From Nocardia fluminea (GTDB lineage: Bacteria; Actinomycetota; Actinomycetes; Mycobacteriales; Mycobacteriaceae): 64,000 bases of DNA. The stretch covers positions 1,456,711 through 1,520,710 of the forward strand of contig NZ_PJMW01000001.1 in assembly GCF_002846365.1 (NCBI RefSeq), read 5' to 3'. The notes beneath the pieces were generated by a model. That model saw only the letters and a list, made by a program, of their open reading frames with translations, was not told the DNA's origin and did not search any database. Within the stretch, counting starts at the first letter, position 1. The number at the start of each line of letters is the position of its first letter. The position numbers were made by a program, and so were the translations under genes. This document shows, piece after piece, positions 1 to 8,117 of the stretch.

Positions 1-512
1 GCGCTGCCACCATCGGCGCGTTCCTCCTGCCTGCCGCCCCGGCATCGGCCACGCCGGTGACCGTGCCCGGCATCGGCACGTTCGAGGTTCCGAACGAGAT
101 TCCGCTGCCCCAGGGCGTCCCCGGCATCGAGATTCCGGCCGCACCCCAGGCTTTCACCGCACCGCGCGCCACCGCCGCCGACATCGCCCTCGACGCCGCG
201 CTGAGCAAGATCGGCTCGCCCTACGTCTACGGCGCCGCGGGCCCGAACGCCTTCGACTGCTCGGGTCTGATCCAGTGGTCCTACGCTCAGGCCGGCATGG
301 ACATTCCACGCACCAGTGGCGCCCAGCTGGGTGCGGGCACCCCGGTCTCGTTCGACGACCTGCAGCCCGGCGACATGGTGTCGTTCTACGATGGCGGCCA
401 CTCCGGCCTGTATGCCGGCGACGGCAATGTCGTGCACGCCTCCACCGCGGGCACCCCCGTGCAGATCGCTCCGCTGTCGTCGATGCCGTTCGCGGGCGCT
501 CGACGCTTCTGA
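1..512 (+). CDS. secreted NlpC/P60 cell-wall hydrolase (5' end outside window)
   Basis: The reading frame is open from base 3 to the TGA at 510-512. The first visible residues form the end of a signal peptide (AFLLPAAPASA) followed by the mature N-terminus, so the start codon lies left of the window and the GTG at 57 is not the start. The C-terminal NlpC/P60 domain has the DCSGL catalytic Cys (codon 258-260) and the GHSGLYAG catalytic His. The family are gamma-D-Glu-mesoDAP endopeptidases that cut peptidoglycan stem peptides. The protein is short, with no coiled coil, so it is RipD/RipB-like and probably a paralogue of the next gene. Confidence 0.85.
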   Translation, partial: AATIGAFLLPAAPASATPVTVPGIGTFEVPNEIPLPQGVPGIEIPAAPQAFTAPRATAADIALDAALSKIGSPYVYGAAGPNAFDCSGLIQWSYAQAGMDIPRTSGAQLGAGTPVSFDDLQPGDMVSFYDGGHSGLYAGDGNVVHASTAGTPVQIAPLSSMPFAGARRF

Positions 513-563
513 TCCATGCCGCGTGGTGCGCGATGTGCGCGCCGTTACGGCATTGATCGTCCG

Positions 564-606
564 GGTACGTGCGCCGTCCACTGGGTTGGGCGGCGCACGT
601 ACCTTT
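564..606 (+). terminator. hairpin terminator after the first NlpC/P60 gene
   Basis: Perfect 13-bp inverted repeat (564-576 with 591-603, arm GGTACGTGCGCCG) around a 14-nt loop, followed by a short T-rich stretch. It is 52 bp after the stop codon. Confidence 0.55.
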
Positions 607-725
607 ACTGGACACGACTGCATACAGTTCCGTAACCTGATCGAGACCTTCTCGGCTGACGAGGAGATCGCGCTCAGGTATTGCGCTGTATCGGCGGACA
701 ACGAGAGAACGGGGCACGCGCCACT

Positions 726-1790
726 GTGACTGCACACCACCGGAATTCGCACGCCGCGCGTGGTTTCGCCGGAACCCTCTCCGCCGCGATCCTGGTGTGC
801 GCGATCTACACCGCCGGCCCCTCCGGCGCCGACCCCGTGGCTCTCCCGACCACCGCGACCGACGCGATCTCCCGGATGGTCGACCTCTCGCGACAGTCCG
901 AGCAGCTCAACCAGCTCGCGCTCACCGCGCAAGAAGATCTCGACGCCAAGCTCGCGCTGCAACGCGAAGCCGACGACAAGGTCGCCGTTACCTCCGCGGT
1001 CGTCGAGGCCGCTCGCGCCGAAGTGCGCAAGTTCCAGCCGATGATCGACCGCACCGCCGTGTCCGCCTATACCGGCGTGCGCACCAACAGCATGTTCGCC
1101 GTGCTGTCGAGCGGTTCACCGCAACAGTTGCTGGACAAGATGTCCACCCTGGACGTGCTCGCCCAGCAGACCACCGATACGGTCCGCCAGTTCAAGCAGG
1201 CCGCCGACGCGGCCACCGCGGCCGACACCGTCGCCCGCACCGCCGCCGAGGCCGCGCACGCCGCGACCGCCGCCGCCGACACAGTGCGCGCCGATGTCGA
1301 ACGCAAGCGCCAGGATCTCGCCGCGTCGACCACCTCTGTGGTCGAGGCGTGGAGCCAGCTCTCCGCCCGCGACAAGTCGACGCTGGCCGGTTCACCGTTC
1401 CCCCCCGGCTTCGACCGTGACTCACTCCTCGCGGGCCTGGTCCCCGGCAGTCGCACCAGCGCGCTGGCCGCCGCCCTCACCCGCGTCGGCGATCCGTATG
1501 TCTGGGGCGCCACCGGACCCGACCAGTTCGACTGCTCGGGTCTCGTGCAGTGGGCGTTCAAGCAGGTCGGTAAGAGCGTGCCGCGCACCAGTTCCCAGCA
1601 GGCGGGCTACGGCACGCCGGTGTCCAAGGACGAGCTGCTGCCCGGCGACGTGATCCTGTTCTATCCCGACATCACCCACGTCGGCATCTACGCGGGCAAC
1701 GGAATGATGGTGCACGCCTCCACGTTCGGTGTGCCGGTCGCTGTCTCGCCGATCAACAACACCCCGTTCCACTCGGCCCGGCGATACTGA
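726..1790 (+). CDS. RipC-like NlpC/P60 peptidoglycan endopeptidase with coiled coil
   Basis: 354 aa from the GTG at 726. That start leaves a normal Sec signal peptide (cleavage near PSGA/DP), whereas the upstream in-frame TTG at 681 would add charged residues. Residues about 45-215 are Ala/Gln/Asp-rich and predicted coiled coil. The C-terminal NlpC/P60 domain carries Cys270 (DCSGL), His318 and His330. Length, coiled coil and position match mycobacterial RipC (Rv2190c), which is activated by FtsEX in that group; the activation is inferred by homology. Expected role is hydrolysis of peptidoglycan cross-links outside the membrane. Confidence 0.85.
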   Translation: MTAHHRNSHAARGFAGTLSAAILVCAIYTAGPSGADPVALPTTATDAISRMVDLSRQSEQLNQLALTAQEDLDAKLALQREADDKVAVTSAVVEAARAEVRKFQPMIDRTAVSAYTGVRTNSMFAVLSSGSPQQLLDKMSTLDVLAQQTTDTVRQFKQAADAATAADTVARTAAEAAHAATAAADTVRADVERKRQDLAASTTSVVEAWSQLSARDKSTLAGSPFPPGFDRDSLLAGLVPGSRTSALAAALTRVGDPYVWGATGPDQFDCSGLVQWAFKQVGKSVPRTSSQQAGYGTPVSKDELLPGDVILFYPDITHVGIYAGNGMMVHASTFGVPVAVSPINNTPFHSARRY

Positions 1791-1799
1791 GCAAGACCG

Positions 1800-2807
1800 G
1801 TGACCGACCTGTCCCCCCGCTCGGGCCTGCGTTCGTGGTTCTCGTCGAACGGCCGCCTGGAATTCTGCATCACGCTCGCCTCGGTCACGCTGCTGACCGG
1901 GGCGTGCGTGGCACTGATCCTGGTGCCGCGCAACGCCGGTCCGTTGCAGCTGGCCACCGACGAGGCCGAAGTCCTCGACACCTCCGAGGGCATCGACAAT
2001 CCGCGCCTGAGCCCGGTGCGCCGCGAGCTGCAGCCCTATGGCCCGATCCTGGTGCGTGAAGTCGCCGACGGCGCCGCGGCCGAGGCGCTACTGGTGGCCC
2101 ACCCCAGCCATCGCGCCGACCTCGACGTCCTCGAACGCCAACTGGGCCGGGCAATTTCGGATGTCAGCGCGGTGTGGGGCACCGAGTGGAATCGCGCGCC
2201 CGTGGTGGTCGTCGCGAGCACTCCGGCCGAATTCACCGCGCTGACCAGGTCGGCAGGCGCCGCCGGCACCGATGTGGCCGCCGTGTCGCTCACCGGTTCC
2301 TACACCCCGGGCACCCAGCCCACCGACCAGCGCATCGTGTTCAACCCCGACGCCCGCAGGCGAGTCGGCGACGAGGGCATGGCCACCCTGCTGCGCCACG
2401 AACTCACCCACCTCGCCACCAGAGCCGACACCGTCGACGGCGCGCCGCTGTGGATGCTGGAGGGCTTCGCGGAGTACGTCGCCCAGCGCGATCAGCAGAC
2501 CACGTTCTCCCAGATCGCACCCACGCTCACCACCCGGTTGCGCGCGGGGGCCCTGCCCACCGAGCTCGTCGCCGACAGCGACTTCACCGGTGTCGACGCG
2601 GCCTACGCCTACGAGAGCGCGTGGAGCACCTGCGCGTTCCTCGCCGACCGCTACGGCACCACCGCCCTCACCACGTTGTACCGGCGTCTGGCCACCGGCC
2701 CGCAGTCCCCCGCGGCCCAGGACGCGGCGTTCACCGCCGTGCTCGGGGCCTCGCGTGCCGAGTTGCTGGACGGGTGGCGGGCCTGGTTACGCGGCCGCGC
2801 CGCATGA
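1800..2807 (+). CDS. membrane-anchored zinc metallopeptidase (peptidase MA-like)
   Basis: 335 aa, GTG start 9 bp after the previous stop. One N-terminal membrane segment (about residues 23-42) anchors an extracytoplasmic domain. The zinc motif HELTH is followed about 20 residues later by LEGFAEY, giving the HExxH...E set of gluzincins. The position corresponds to Rv2189c in M. tuberculosis, an uncharacterised envelope protein. Co-orientation with the NlpC/P60 gene and pimB' suggests a cell-envelope role. The substrate is unknown. Confidence 0.75.
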   Translation: MTDLSPRSGLRSWFSSNGRLEFCITLASVTLLTGACVALILVPRNAGPLQLATDEAEVLDTSEGIDNPRLSPVRRELQPYGPILVREVADGAAAEALLVAHPSHRADLDVLERQLGRAISDVSAVWGTEWNRAPVVVVASTPAEFTALTRSAGAAGTDVAAVSLTGSYTPGTQPTDQRIVFNPDARRRVGDEGMATLLRHELTHLATRADTVDGAPLWMLEGFAEYVAQRDQQTTFSQIAPTLTTRLRAGALPTELVADSDFTGVDAAYAYESAWSTCAFLADRYGTTALTTLYRRLATGPQSPAAQDAAFTAVLGASRAELLDGWRAWLRGRAA

Positions 2808-2856
2808 TCGGCGCGGGTACGCCCGACCACGTCCGCCCACCTGTCAGCCGACCGAT

Positions 2857-2870
2857 TAGGTTGTTCTTCT
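2857..2870 (+). promoter_or_regulatory. leaderless -10 box for pimB'
   Basis: TAGGTT (2857-2862) lies 8 nt before the ATG at 2871 with no Shine-Dalgarno sequence between, fitting leaderless transcription. Confidence 0.45.
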
Positions 2871-3998
2871 ATGGCCCGAACTCTGCTGGTTACCAACGAT
2901 TTCCCGCCTCGGCCGGGCGGAATCCAGTCCTATCTGCAGGCACTGTCGAATCAGCTGCCGCCCGAGGATCTGATCGTCTACGCCCCACGCTGGCGCGGTG
3001 ACAGCCACGAGAAGTTCGACGCCGCGCAGACGTTCCAGGTGGTGCGTCATCCGACGACACTGATGCTGCCGACCCCGGCCGTCATCAAGCGGGCGAGCGC
3101 ACTGCTGCGCGAACACGCCTGCGACACCGTGTGGTTCGGCGCGGCCGCGCCACTGGCGGTGATGGCGCCGATGCTGCGGCGCGCGGGCGCGGAACGCATC
3201 CTGGCCAGCACCCACGGCCACGAGGTCGGCTGGTCGATGCTGCCCGGTTCACGCCAGGTGCTGCGCTCGATCGGCGAGCACACCGATGTGGTGACCTACG
3301 TCAGCAAGTACACCCGCGGCCGTTTCGCCTCGGCCTTCGGTCCGCGCGCCGCGCTGGAACATCTGCCGCCGGGCGTCGACCCCACCGAGTTCCGGCCCGA
3401 CCCGGCCGCGCGAGAAGAGCTGCGCGCACGCTACGGCCTCGGCGAGCGCCCGACCGTGCTGTGCCTGTCGCGGCTGGTCCCGCGCAAGGGCCAGGACATG
3501 CTGATCGTGGCGATGACCGAGATCCGCGAGCGTGTCGACGGCGCGGTGCTGGTGATCGCCGGCGGCGGACCGTACGAGACGCGCCTGCGCGCGCTGGCCG
3601 AAGCGCTCGGCGTGCAGGACAGCGTGGTGTTCACCGGGCGGGTGCCCTCCGGCGAACTGGCCGCCCACCACACGATCGCCGACGTGTTCGCGATGCCGTG
3701 CCGCACGCGCGGGGCGGGCCTGGACGTCGAGGGCCTCGGCATCGTCTTCCTCGAGGCGTCGGCGACCGGCGTTCCGGTCGTGGCGGGTGATTCCGGCGGC
3801 GCCCCCGAGACGGTGCGCGAGGGCGAGACCGGCATCGTGGTGCACGGCCGGTCGGTCCCGCAGATCAGCGACGCCATCGTCGAGCTGCTCATCGACCGGG
3901 ACAAGGCGGCCGAGATGGGCGCCGCGGGCCGGGCCTGGGTGGAGCGGAACTGGCATTGGGACCGTCAGGGCGCCCGCTTGCGGGAACTGCTGCGGTGA
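2871..3998 (+). CDS. pimB: PimB'-type phosphatidylinositol mannosyltransferase
   Basis: 375-aa GT-B (GT4) glycosyltransferase. The N-terminal NDFPPRPGGIQSY loop and the C-terminal FLEASATGVPVVAGDSGG nucleotide-sugar motif, with its conserved Glu, are visible. It closely resembles Rv2188c (PimB'), which adds the second mannose to phosphatidylinositol monomannoside from GDP-mannose on the cytoplasmic face. This is an early step to PIM, LM and LAM. The neighbours are the same envelope genes as in mycobacteria, supporting the assignment. Confidence 0.9.
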   Translation: MARTLLVTNDFPPRPGGIQSYLQALSNQLPPEDLIVYAPRWRGDSHEKFDAAQTFQVVRHPTTLMLPTPAVIKRASALLREHACDTVWFGAAAPLAVMAPMLRRAGAERILASTHGHEVGWSMLPGSRQVLRSIGEHTDVVTYVSKYTRGRFASAFGPRAALEHLPPGVDPTEFRPDPAAREELRARYGLGERPTVLCLSRLVPRKGQDMLIVAMTEIRERVDGAVLVIAGGGPYETRLRALAEALGVQDSVVFTGRVPSGELAAHHTIADVFAMPCRTRGAGLDVEGLGIVFLEASATGVPVVAGDSGGAPETVREGETGIVVHGRSVPQISDAIVELLIDRDKAAEMGAAGRAWVERNWHWDRQGARLRELLR

Positions 3999-4028
3999 CA
4001 CCTTGGCCGGGCCCGGTGTGGCGTCCAC

Positions 4029-4041
4029 TACGCTCAGCCGG
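4029..4041 (+). promoter_or_regulatory. leaderless -10 box for the SRPBCC gene
   Basis: TACGCT (4029-4034) is followed by 7 nt and then the GTG at 4042, and fixes that start codon. Confidence 0.45.
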
Positions 4042-4437
4042 GTGAGCAGTATCCAGGTCGCAGATCAGACCTTCCTCGCCGCACCCGGCACCGCCATCGC
4101 CGAGGTGCTCGGCGCCGCGAACAACTGGCGCCGCTGGTGGCCCGACCTGCGCCTGGACGTGCGCGAGGACCGCGGCGACAAAGGCATCCGCTGGACGGTG
4201 GCAGGCGCGTTGACCGGCACCATGGAGGTATGGCTGGAAGCCGTCCCCGAAGGCGCGATCCTGCACTACTTCCTGCACGCCGAGCCCACCGCCGCCGCAT
4301 CGAAGTCGGCGCGCGCGCTACCCGCGGCCAATCGGGCCCGCCGGGTCGCGGGCCGCAACATGGCCTTCGAACTCAAAGCACGACTCGAGGCCGGCCGCCC
4401 CGCGGGCGTCGCACCTGTGGCTACTGCCGCCCTCTGA
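4042..4437 (+). CDS. SRPBCC-fold protein (Rv2186c-like)
   Basis: 131 aa from the GTG at 4042. A small alpha/beta START/polyketide-cyclase-like fold is suggested by the pattern IQVADQTFLAAPG...VLGAANNWRRWWPDL...WLEAVPEGAILHYFLH. Length and position between pimB' and a second SRPBCC gene match Rv2186c. Such folds bind hydrophobic ligands such as lipids. The ligand is not known. Confidence 0.65.
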   Translation: MSSIQVADQTFLAAPGTAIAEVLGAANNWRRWWPDLRLDVREDRGDKGIRWTVAGALTGTMEVWLEAVPEGAILHYFLHAEPTAAASKSARALPAANRARRVAGRNMAFELKARLEAGRPAGVAPVATAAL

Positions 4438-4455
4438 TGCACGTTCTCGATGTGC

Positions 4456-4547
4456 GTTCTCGGCGCGCCTCCGCCGATGGACTGACCGAAGGGTGCGACG
4501 AAGGAGTGCCCGTAGGGAGGGAAGAGGCGGAGTTCAGCGCCGAGAAC
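4456..4547. repeat. intergenic inverted repeat with long loop
   Basis: Outer arms GTTCTCGGCGC (4456-4466) and its complement (4537-4547) pair perfectly. Inner arms CTCCGCC (4469-4475) and GGCGGAG (4526-4532) pair too. The 50-nt loop contains TGCGACGAAGGAG (4494-4506), which also sits in the loop of the large hairpin at 27840-27931. It fills most of the 186-bp gap between two SRPBCC genes. It could be an RNA element, an attenuator or a dispersed repeat. Confidence 0.55.
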
Positions 4548-4623
4548 TGCGGCGCCAGCCGCCGATAAACACCGAGAACCGCGGCCCCGGCCGCCTTATA
4601 CACAGAAAGAGGGCTTGGCTGCC

Positions 4624-5061
4624 ATGGCCGACCGGACTCAGAGATCGATTCTCATCGACGCACCGTCGCAGCAGGTGATGGCCATCATCGCCGATCTGGA
4701 GTCCTATCCGGAGTGGGTGGCCGCGGCGAAGTCGGTCGAGGTCATCGACCGTGACGCCGAGGGACGCGCCGCCACCGCCCGGTTCGTGCTCGACGCGGGC
4801 GTCGTGAAGGACACCTACATGCTGTCCTACACCTGGCGCGCCGACGGCAGAGCTGTGAGCTGGCGCCTGCTCAGCGGTGACCTGCAGAAGGCCCAGGACG
4901 GCAGCTACGAACTGCTCGATCGGCCCGGCGGCGGCACCGAGGTGGTCTACGAACTCACCGTCGACCTCAACATCCCGATGATCGGCATGTTCAAACGCAA
5001 AGCCGAGAAGGTCATCACCGACACCGCGCTCAACGAGCTCAAGAAGCGGGTCGAAGGCTGA
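4624..5061 (+). CDS. SRPBCC-family protein (Rv2185c-like)
   Basis: 145 aa. The ATG at 4624 has AGAGGG about 12 nt upstream; the in-frame TTG at 4615 is too close to it. The START/SRPBCC fold pattern is QRSILIDAPSQQVMAIIADLESYPEW...KRAEKVITDTALNELKKRVEG in outline. Corresponds to Rv2185c by length and context. The gene ends in CTGA, overlapping the likely CTG start of the ATPase downstream, so the two are probably translationally coupled. Confidence 0.7.
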   Translation: MADRTQRSILIDAPSQQVMAIIADLESYPEWVAAAKSVEVIDRDAEGRAATARFVLDAGVVKDTYMLSYTWRADGRAVSWRLLSGDLQKAQDGSYELLDRPGGGTEVVYELTVDLNIPMIGMFKRKAEKVITDTALNELKKRVEG

Positions 5062-6338
5062 GCGCCCCGGGCGGTACCCGCGTCGAACTGTTCGTCGGCA
5101 AGGGTGGTGTCGGGAAGACGACGCTGGCCTGCGCGACGAGCATGACCTATGCCCGCTCGGGTCAGCGTGTGCTGATCGCCTCGCTGGATCAGGCCCATTC
5201 GCTCGGCGACGCGCTCGGTTTCCGGTTCCCGCACGATCCGGGCACCGTCGCCGGGGTGGCCAGGGTGGCGCCCGGCATCGAGGTGATCGAGATCGATTCG
5301 CTCGCGCTGCTCGAGGACCGTTTCCGCGATGTGGTGGCGATGCTGGCCACCGGCGGCGGCCACGATCACGGCTTCGACCTGGCCGCGCTGGACCCGGCTG
5401 AGCTGACCGGGCTGCCCGGTGTCCAGGAACTGTTGATGCTGGTGGAGATCGCCCAGTACGCCGAGGAGAACGACTGGGACGTCATCGTGGTCGATTGCCC
5501 GCCCTCGGCCGACATGCTGCGCATCGTCACCGCTCCCGACACGATGCTCAACTATCTCGAACGCCTCTGGCCCCAGCACGCCCGCACGATGAGCGCGATC
5601 GGATTGGACCTGCGCAAGGCGGTGCTCGCGGCCGCGGTCGAACGGGTCGTGGTCGCGGTGACCCAGGTCCGCGATCTGCTCGCCGACCGCACCCGCACCA
5701 GCGCCCGCCTGATCACCGGACCCGAACAGGTCGCTGTCGCCGAGGCGCGGCGGGTACGGTCGGCGGCCGCGCTGCTCGGCTTGCGGATGGACGCGGTGGT
5801 GGTGAACAAGGTGCTGGCTCCGGTGCCGCCGCCCGGCGACAACGCTCACCCGGCCGTGCACTGGTACCTGAACCGTCGCGCCGAGCAACTCGAGGTGGTG
5901 GCCCGGTTGCACGAACAACTCACCGATGTCCCGATCCTGATCGCCGAGCACGCAGGCGCCGAACCGGTGGGGGTGAATTCGCTGGCGGCGTTCTCGCATT
6001 CGGTCGACACGCTGGCCGCCCCGCGCGCCGAGGGAGCGGATTCGGGCGAACCGATGGTTCGATGGGAGTCCGGCTCCGGTATCGACTCCGTGTACGCGAT
6101 GCGGATGCGGCTACCGGTGGTCGATCCCGGCACCTTGCGGCTGGGCCGAGTGGAGGACGATCTGATCGTGGGAGCCGACGGGGTACGCACACGCGTGCGG
6201 CTCGCGCCGGTGCTGCGCCGCTGCACGGTGGCGGGCGCCGAACTCGACACCGGTCACCTCGTGGTCCGCTTCCGGCCCGATCCGCGGGTGTGGCCCGCCG
6301 ATCCGAACTACACGAAGGCCACCGCAGATGAGCACTGA
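5058..6338 (+). CDS. ArsA/MinD-like P-loop ATPase (Rv2184c-like), probable CTG start
   Basis: The deviant Walker A motif GKGGVGKTT begins only 12 codons after the upstream stop. The first in-frame ATG (5142) lies beyond it and would delete the P-loop. I found no in-frame ATG, GTG or TTG between about 4938 and 5142. The CTG at 5058, overlapping the upstream TGA as CTGA, is therefore the best start (426 aa; Walker A at residues 14-22). A switch motif VVDCPPSADMLR follows. Family members are GET3/ArsA-type ATPases. The actinobacterial orthologue has no assigned function that I know of. The stop overlaps the next ATG. Confidence 0.75.
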   Translation: MSAPGGTRVELFVGKGGVGKTTLACATSMTYARSGQRVLIASLDQAHSLGDALGFRFPHDPGTVAGVARVAPGIEVIEIDSLALLEDRFRDVVAMLATGGGHDHGFDLAALDPAELTGLPGVQELLMLVEIAQYAEENDWDVIVVDCPPSADMLRIVTAPDTMLNYLERLWPQHARTMSAIGLDLRKAVLAAAVERVVVAVTQVRDLLADRTRTSARLITGPEQVAVAEARRVRSAAALLGLRMDAVVVNKVLAPVPPPGDNAHPAVHWYLNRRAEQLEVVARLHEQLTDVPILIAEHAGAEPVGVNSLAAFSHSVDTLAAPRAEGADSGEPMVRWESGSGIDSVYAMRMRLPVVDPGTLRLGRVEDDLIVGADGVRTRVRLAPVLRRCTVAGAELDTGHLVVRFRPDPRVWPADPNYTKATADEH

Positions 6339-7008
6339 CTCCCAGTCCGAGCGCCACGGCCACGACGGCTTCGCCGAGTTCACCGAGGAGCTGCGCCTAC
6401 TCTCCGAAGTCCTGCTCGCCCGGGTGGAACCCGTGCTGCGCCGCACCGCTGCCGACGGCCGAGCCGACCTCGGCGGTTGCTCCTGGTGCCCGGTCTGCGC
6501 GGCCGCCGCGCTGCTGCGCGGCGACCACCACGACGTCGTCGCCGCCCTCGCCGAACACGGCACCTCCATGGTGACGGTCCTGCGTGAAGCGCTGGCGGGT
6601 ATCCCCGTCGAACCGGTCATGCCGCCGGAATGGGCCGATCACGCTGCGGGACACCCGAATCCGGCCGACGACCAGGCCACCGCCCCCTGTCCCGCGGGTC
6701 AGCCCGCACACCCGAACGGTGACACCGGTCGGCAGGATCCGGGTGCCGGCCCACGCTGGAAAGGCCCTCGCACGGACCAGTCCGGTGTTCCGCGCCCACG
6801 CCGGGTCGACGAATACAACGCGCCCCGAACTGCGCGCACCCCGCACATCACCCCCGAACCGGACGACGCCGAGGCGAACGCCTCGGGCGCGGACGCTTTC
6901 GCCACCGCGCCGCCGGCGGCCGACAACCCGAACCGGCGCCGCCCTACCGCCGAGGATCGCGCGCCGCGCTCGCACTATGTCGACATTCCGGTGACGATCC
7001 GGGGATGA
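6328..7008 (+). CDS. conserved protein with CxxC pair (Rv2183c position)
   Basis: 226 aa, ATG overlapping the end of the ATPase gene. The conserved part is residues about 10-90, with a helical stretch and the motif GCSWCPVCAAAALLRGD, a possible metal or redox site. Residues about 100-215 are low-complexity, rich in Pro, Arg, Asp and Ala, and probably disordered. The last residues (HYVDIPVTIRG) look ordered again. Overlap with the ATPase gene and with the kinase gene (ATGA) implies one operon. Function unknown. Confidence 0.6.
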   Translation: MSTDSQSERHGHDGFAEFTEELRLLSEVLLARVEPVLRRTAADGRADLGGCSWCPVCAAAALLRGDHHDVVAALAEHGTSMVTVLREALAGIPVEPVMPPEWADHAAGHPNPADDQATAPCPAGQPAHPNGDTGRQDPGAGPRWKGPRTDQSGVPRPRRVDEYNAPRTARTPHITPEPDDAEANASGADAFATAPPAADNPNRRRPTAEDRAPRSHYVDIPVTIRG

Positions 7009-8000
7009 CCAGCGGGAGCGCCCCTCAACACCTGCTCACCGTCGGCATCGATGTGGGCGGCACCAACATTCGCGCCTCGGTGGTCGACGCGGGCGGCGAG
7101 GTGCTCGACACCGTGCAGGCGCCGACCCCGCATTCGGCGCGCGCGCTCGAGGACGCGATCGACCGCTCGGTGCGCGAGCTGGCCCGGCGGCATCCGATCG
7201 CGGCGGTCGGGCTGGCCGTCGCCGGTTTCATCTCGACCGATCAATCGACGGTGCTGTTCGCCCCGCACCTGCCGTGGCAGAACGCTCCGGTCGCCCAGCG
7301 GCTCAACGCGCGGCTCGGCCTGCCGGTGATCCTCGAACACGACGCGAACGCGGCGGGCTGGGCCGAGTACCGCTTCGGCGCGGCGGCGGGCGGGCAGACG
7401 GTGGTGCTCGTCGCGATCGGCACCGGCATCGGCGCCGCGCTGCTCATCGACGGCCGGCTCTACCGCGGCAGCCACGGCATCGCCCCCGAGCTCGGCCACC
7501 TCCAGGTCGTGCCGGAGGGCCGTGCGTGCCCCTGTGGCAAACACGGCTGCTGGGAGCGCTACTGCAGCGGAACGGCACTGGCCGACACCGCCATCGAAAT
7601 GCTGGCCACCGACCCCGTGCGTTCGGTGCTGGCCCGCGACGTGCTGCGCGACCCCGGCTCACTCACCGGACGCCGGGTGGCGAACGCCGCACAGGACGGC
7701 GATCCGCTGGCGGTCCGGGTGATGGCCGACTTCGCCCGGTGGCTCGGGCTCGGCCTCGCCTTCGTCAGCGATCTGTTCGATCCCGACCTCGTGGTGATCG
7801 CGGGCGGGGTGAGCAGTTCGGCGCCGCTGTTCCTCGACGAGGCTCGCGAACACTACGCGGGCGCGGTCACCGGAGCCGGGCATCGGCCACTGGCGCGCCT
7901 GCGCACCACCCAGCTCGGTGAGGCCGCGGGCATGATCGGCGCCGCGGAACTGGCCAGGGCGGCGGTCGATGCGCCGGTGGCCGGGCGCGCGGCGAGATAA
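7005..8000 (+). CDS. ROK-family sugar kinase, probable glucokinase
   Basis: 331 aa, ATGA overlap with the previous gene. The ATP-binding DVGGTNIRASV loop, the catalytic region EHDANAAGWAEY, the GTGIGAALLIDG loop and the ROK zinc signature CPCGKHGCWE are all present. Actinobacterial ROK glucokinases phosphorylate glucose with ATP. The same ATPase-CxxC-kinase order is, as I recall, also common in Streptomyces. It lacks the extra N-terminal HTH of ROK repressors, so it is an enzyme. Confidence 0.8.
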   Translation: MTSGSAPQHLLTVGIDVGGTNIRASVVDAGGEVLDTVQAPTPHSARALEDAIDRSVRELARRHPIAAVGLAVAGFISTDQSTVLFAPHLPWQNAPVAQRLNARLGLPVILEHDANAAGWAEYRFGAAAGGQTVVLVAIGTGIGAALLIDGRLYRGSHGIAPELGHLQVVPEGRACPCGKHGCWERYCSGTALADTAIEMLATDPVRSVLARDVLRDPGSLTGRRVANAAQDGDPLAVRVMADFARWLGLGLAFVSDLFDPDLVVIAGGVSSSAPLFLDEAREHYAGAVTGAGHRPLARLRTTQLGEAAGMIGAAELARAAVDAPVAGRAAR

Positions 8001-8035
8001 GGGTCACAGCGATGTGTTCCAGCTACCAGCTCGGG

Positions 8036-8065
8036 TTGGTTGTGACCTGCGACCAGCGGTAAAGT
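8036..8065 (+). promoter_or_regulatory. possible promoter of the acyltransferase gene
   Basis: TTGGTT (8036-8041) and TAAAGT (8060-8065) are separated by 18 bp, 53 bp before the ATG at 8118. Confidence 0.35.
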
Positions 8066-8117
8066 CGTTGTCCGACGAGGCTCTACACGACCAACACGGT
8101 CCCTGGGAAAGGACGCC

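Noticed and set aside
5142..5144. ATG as the start of the ArsA-like ATPase
   Set aside because: It would remove the Walker A motif encoded just upstream.
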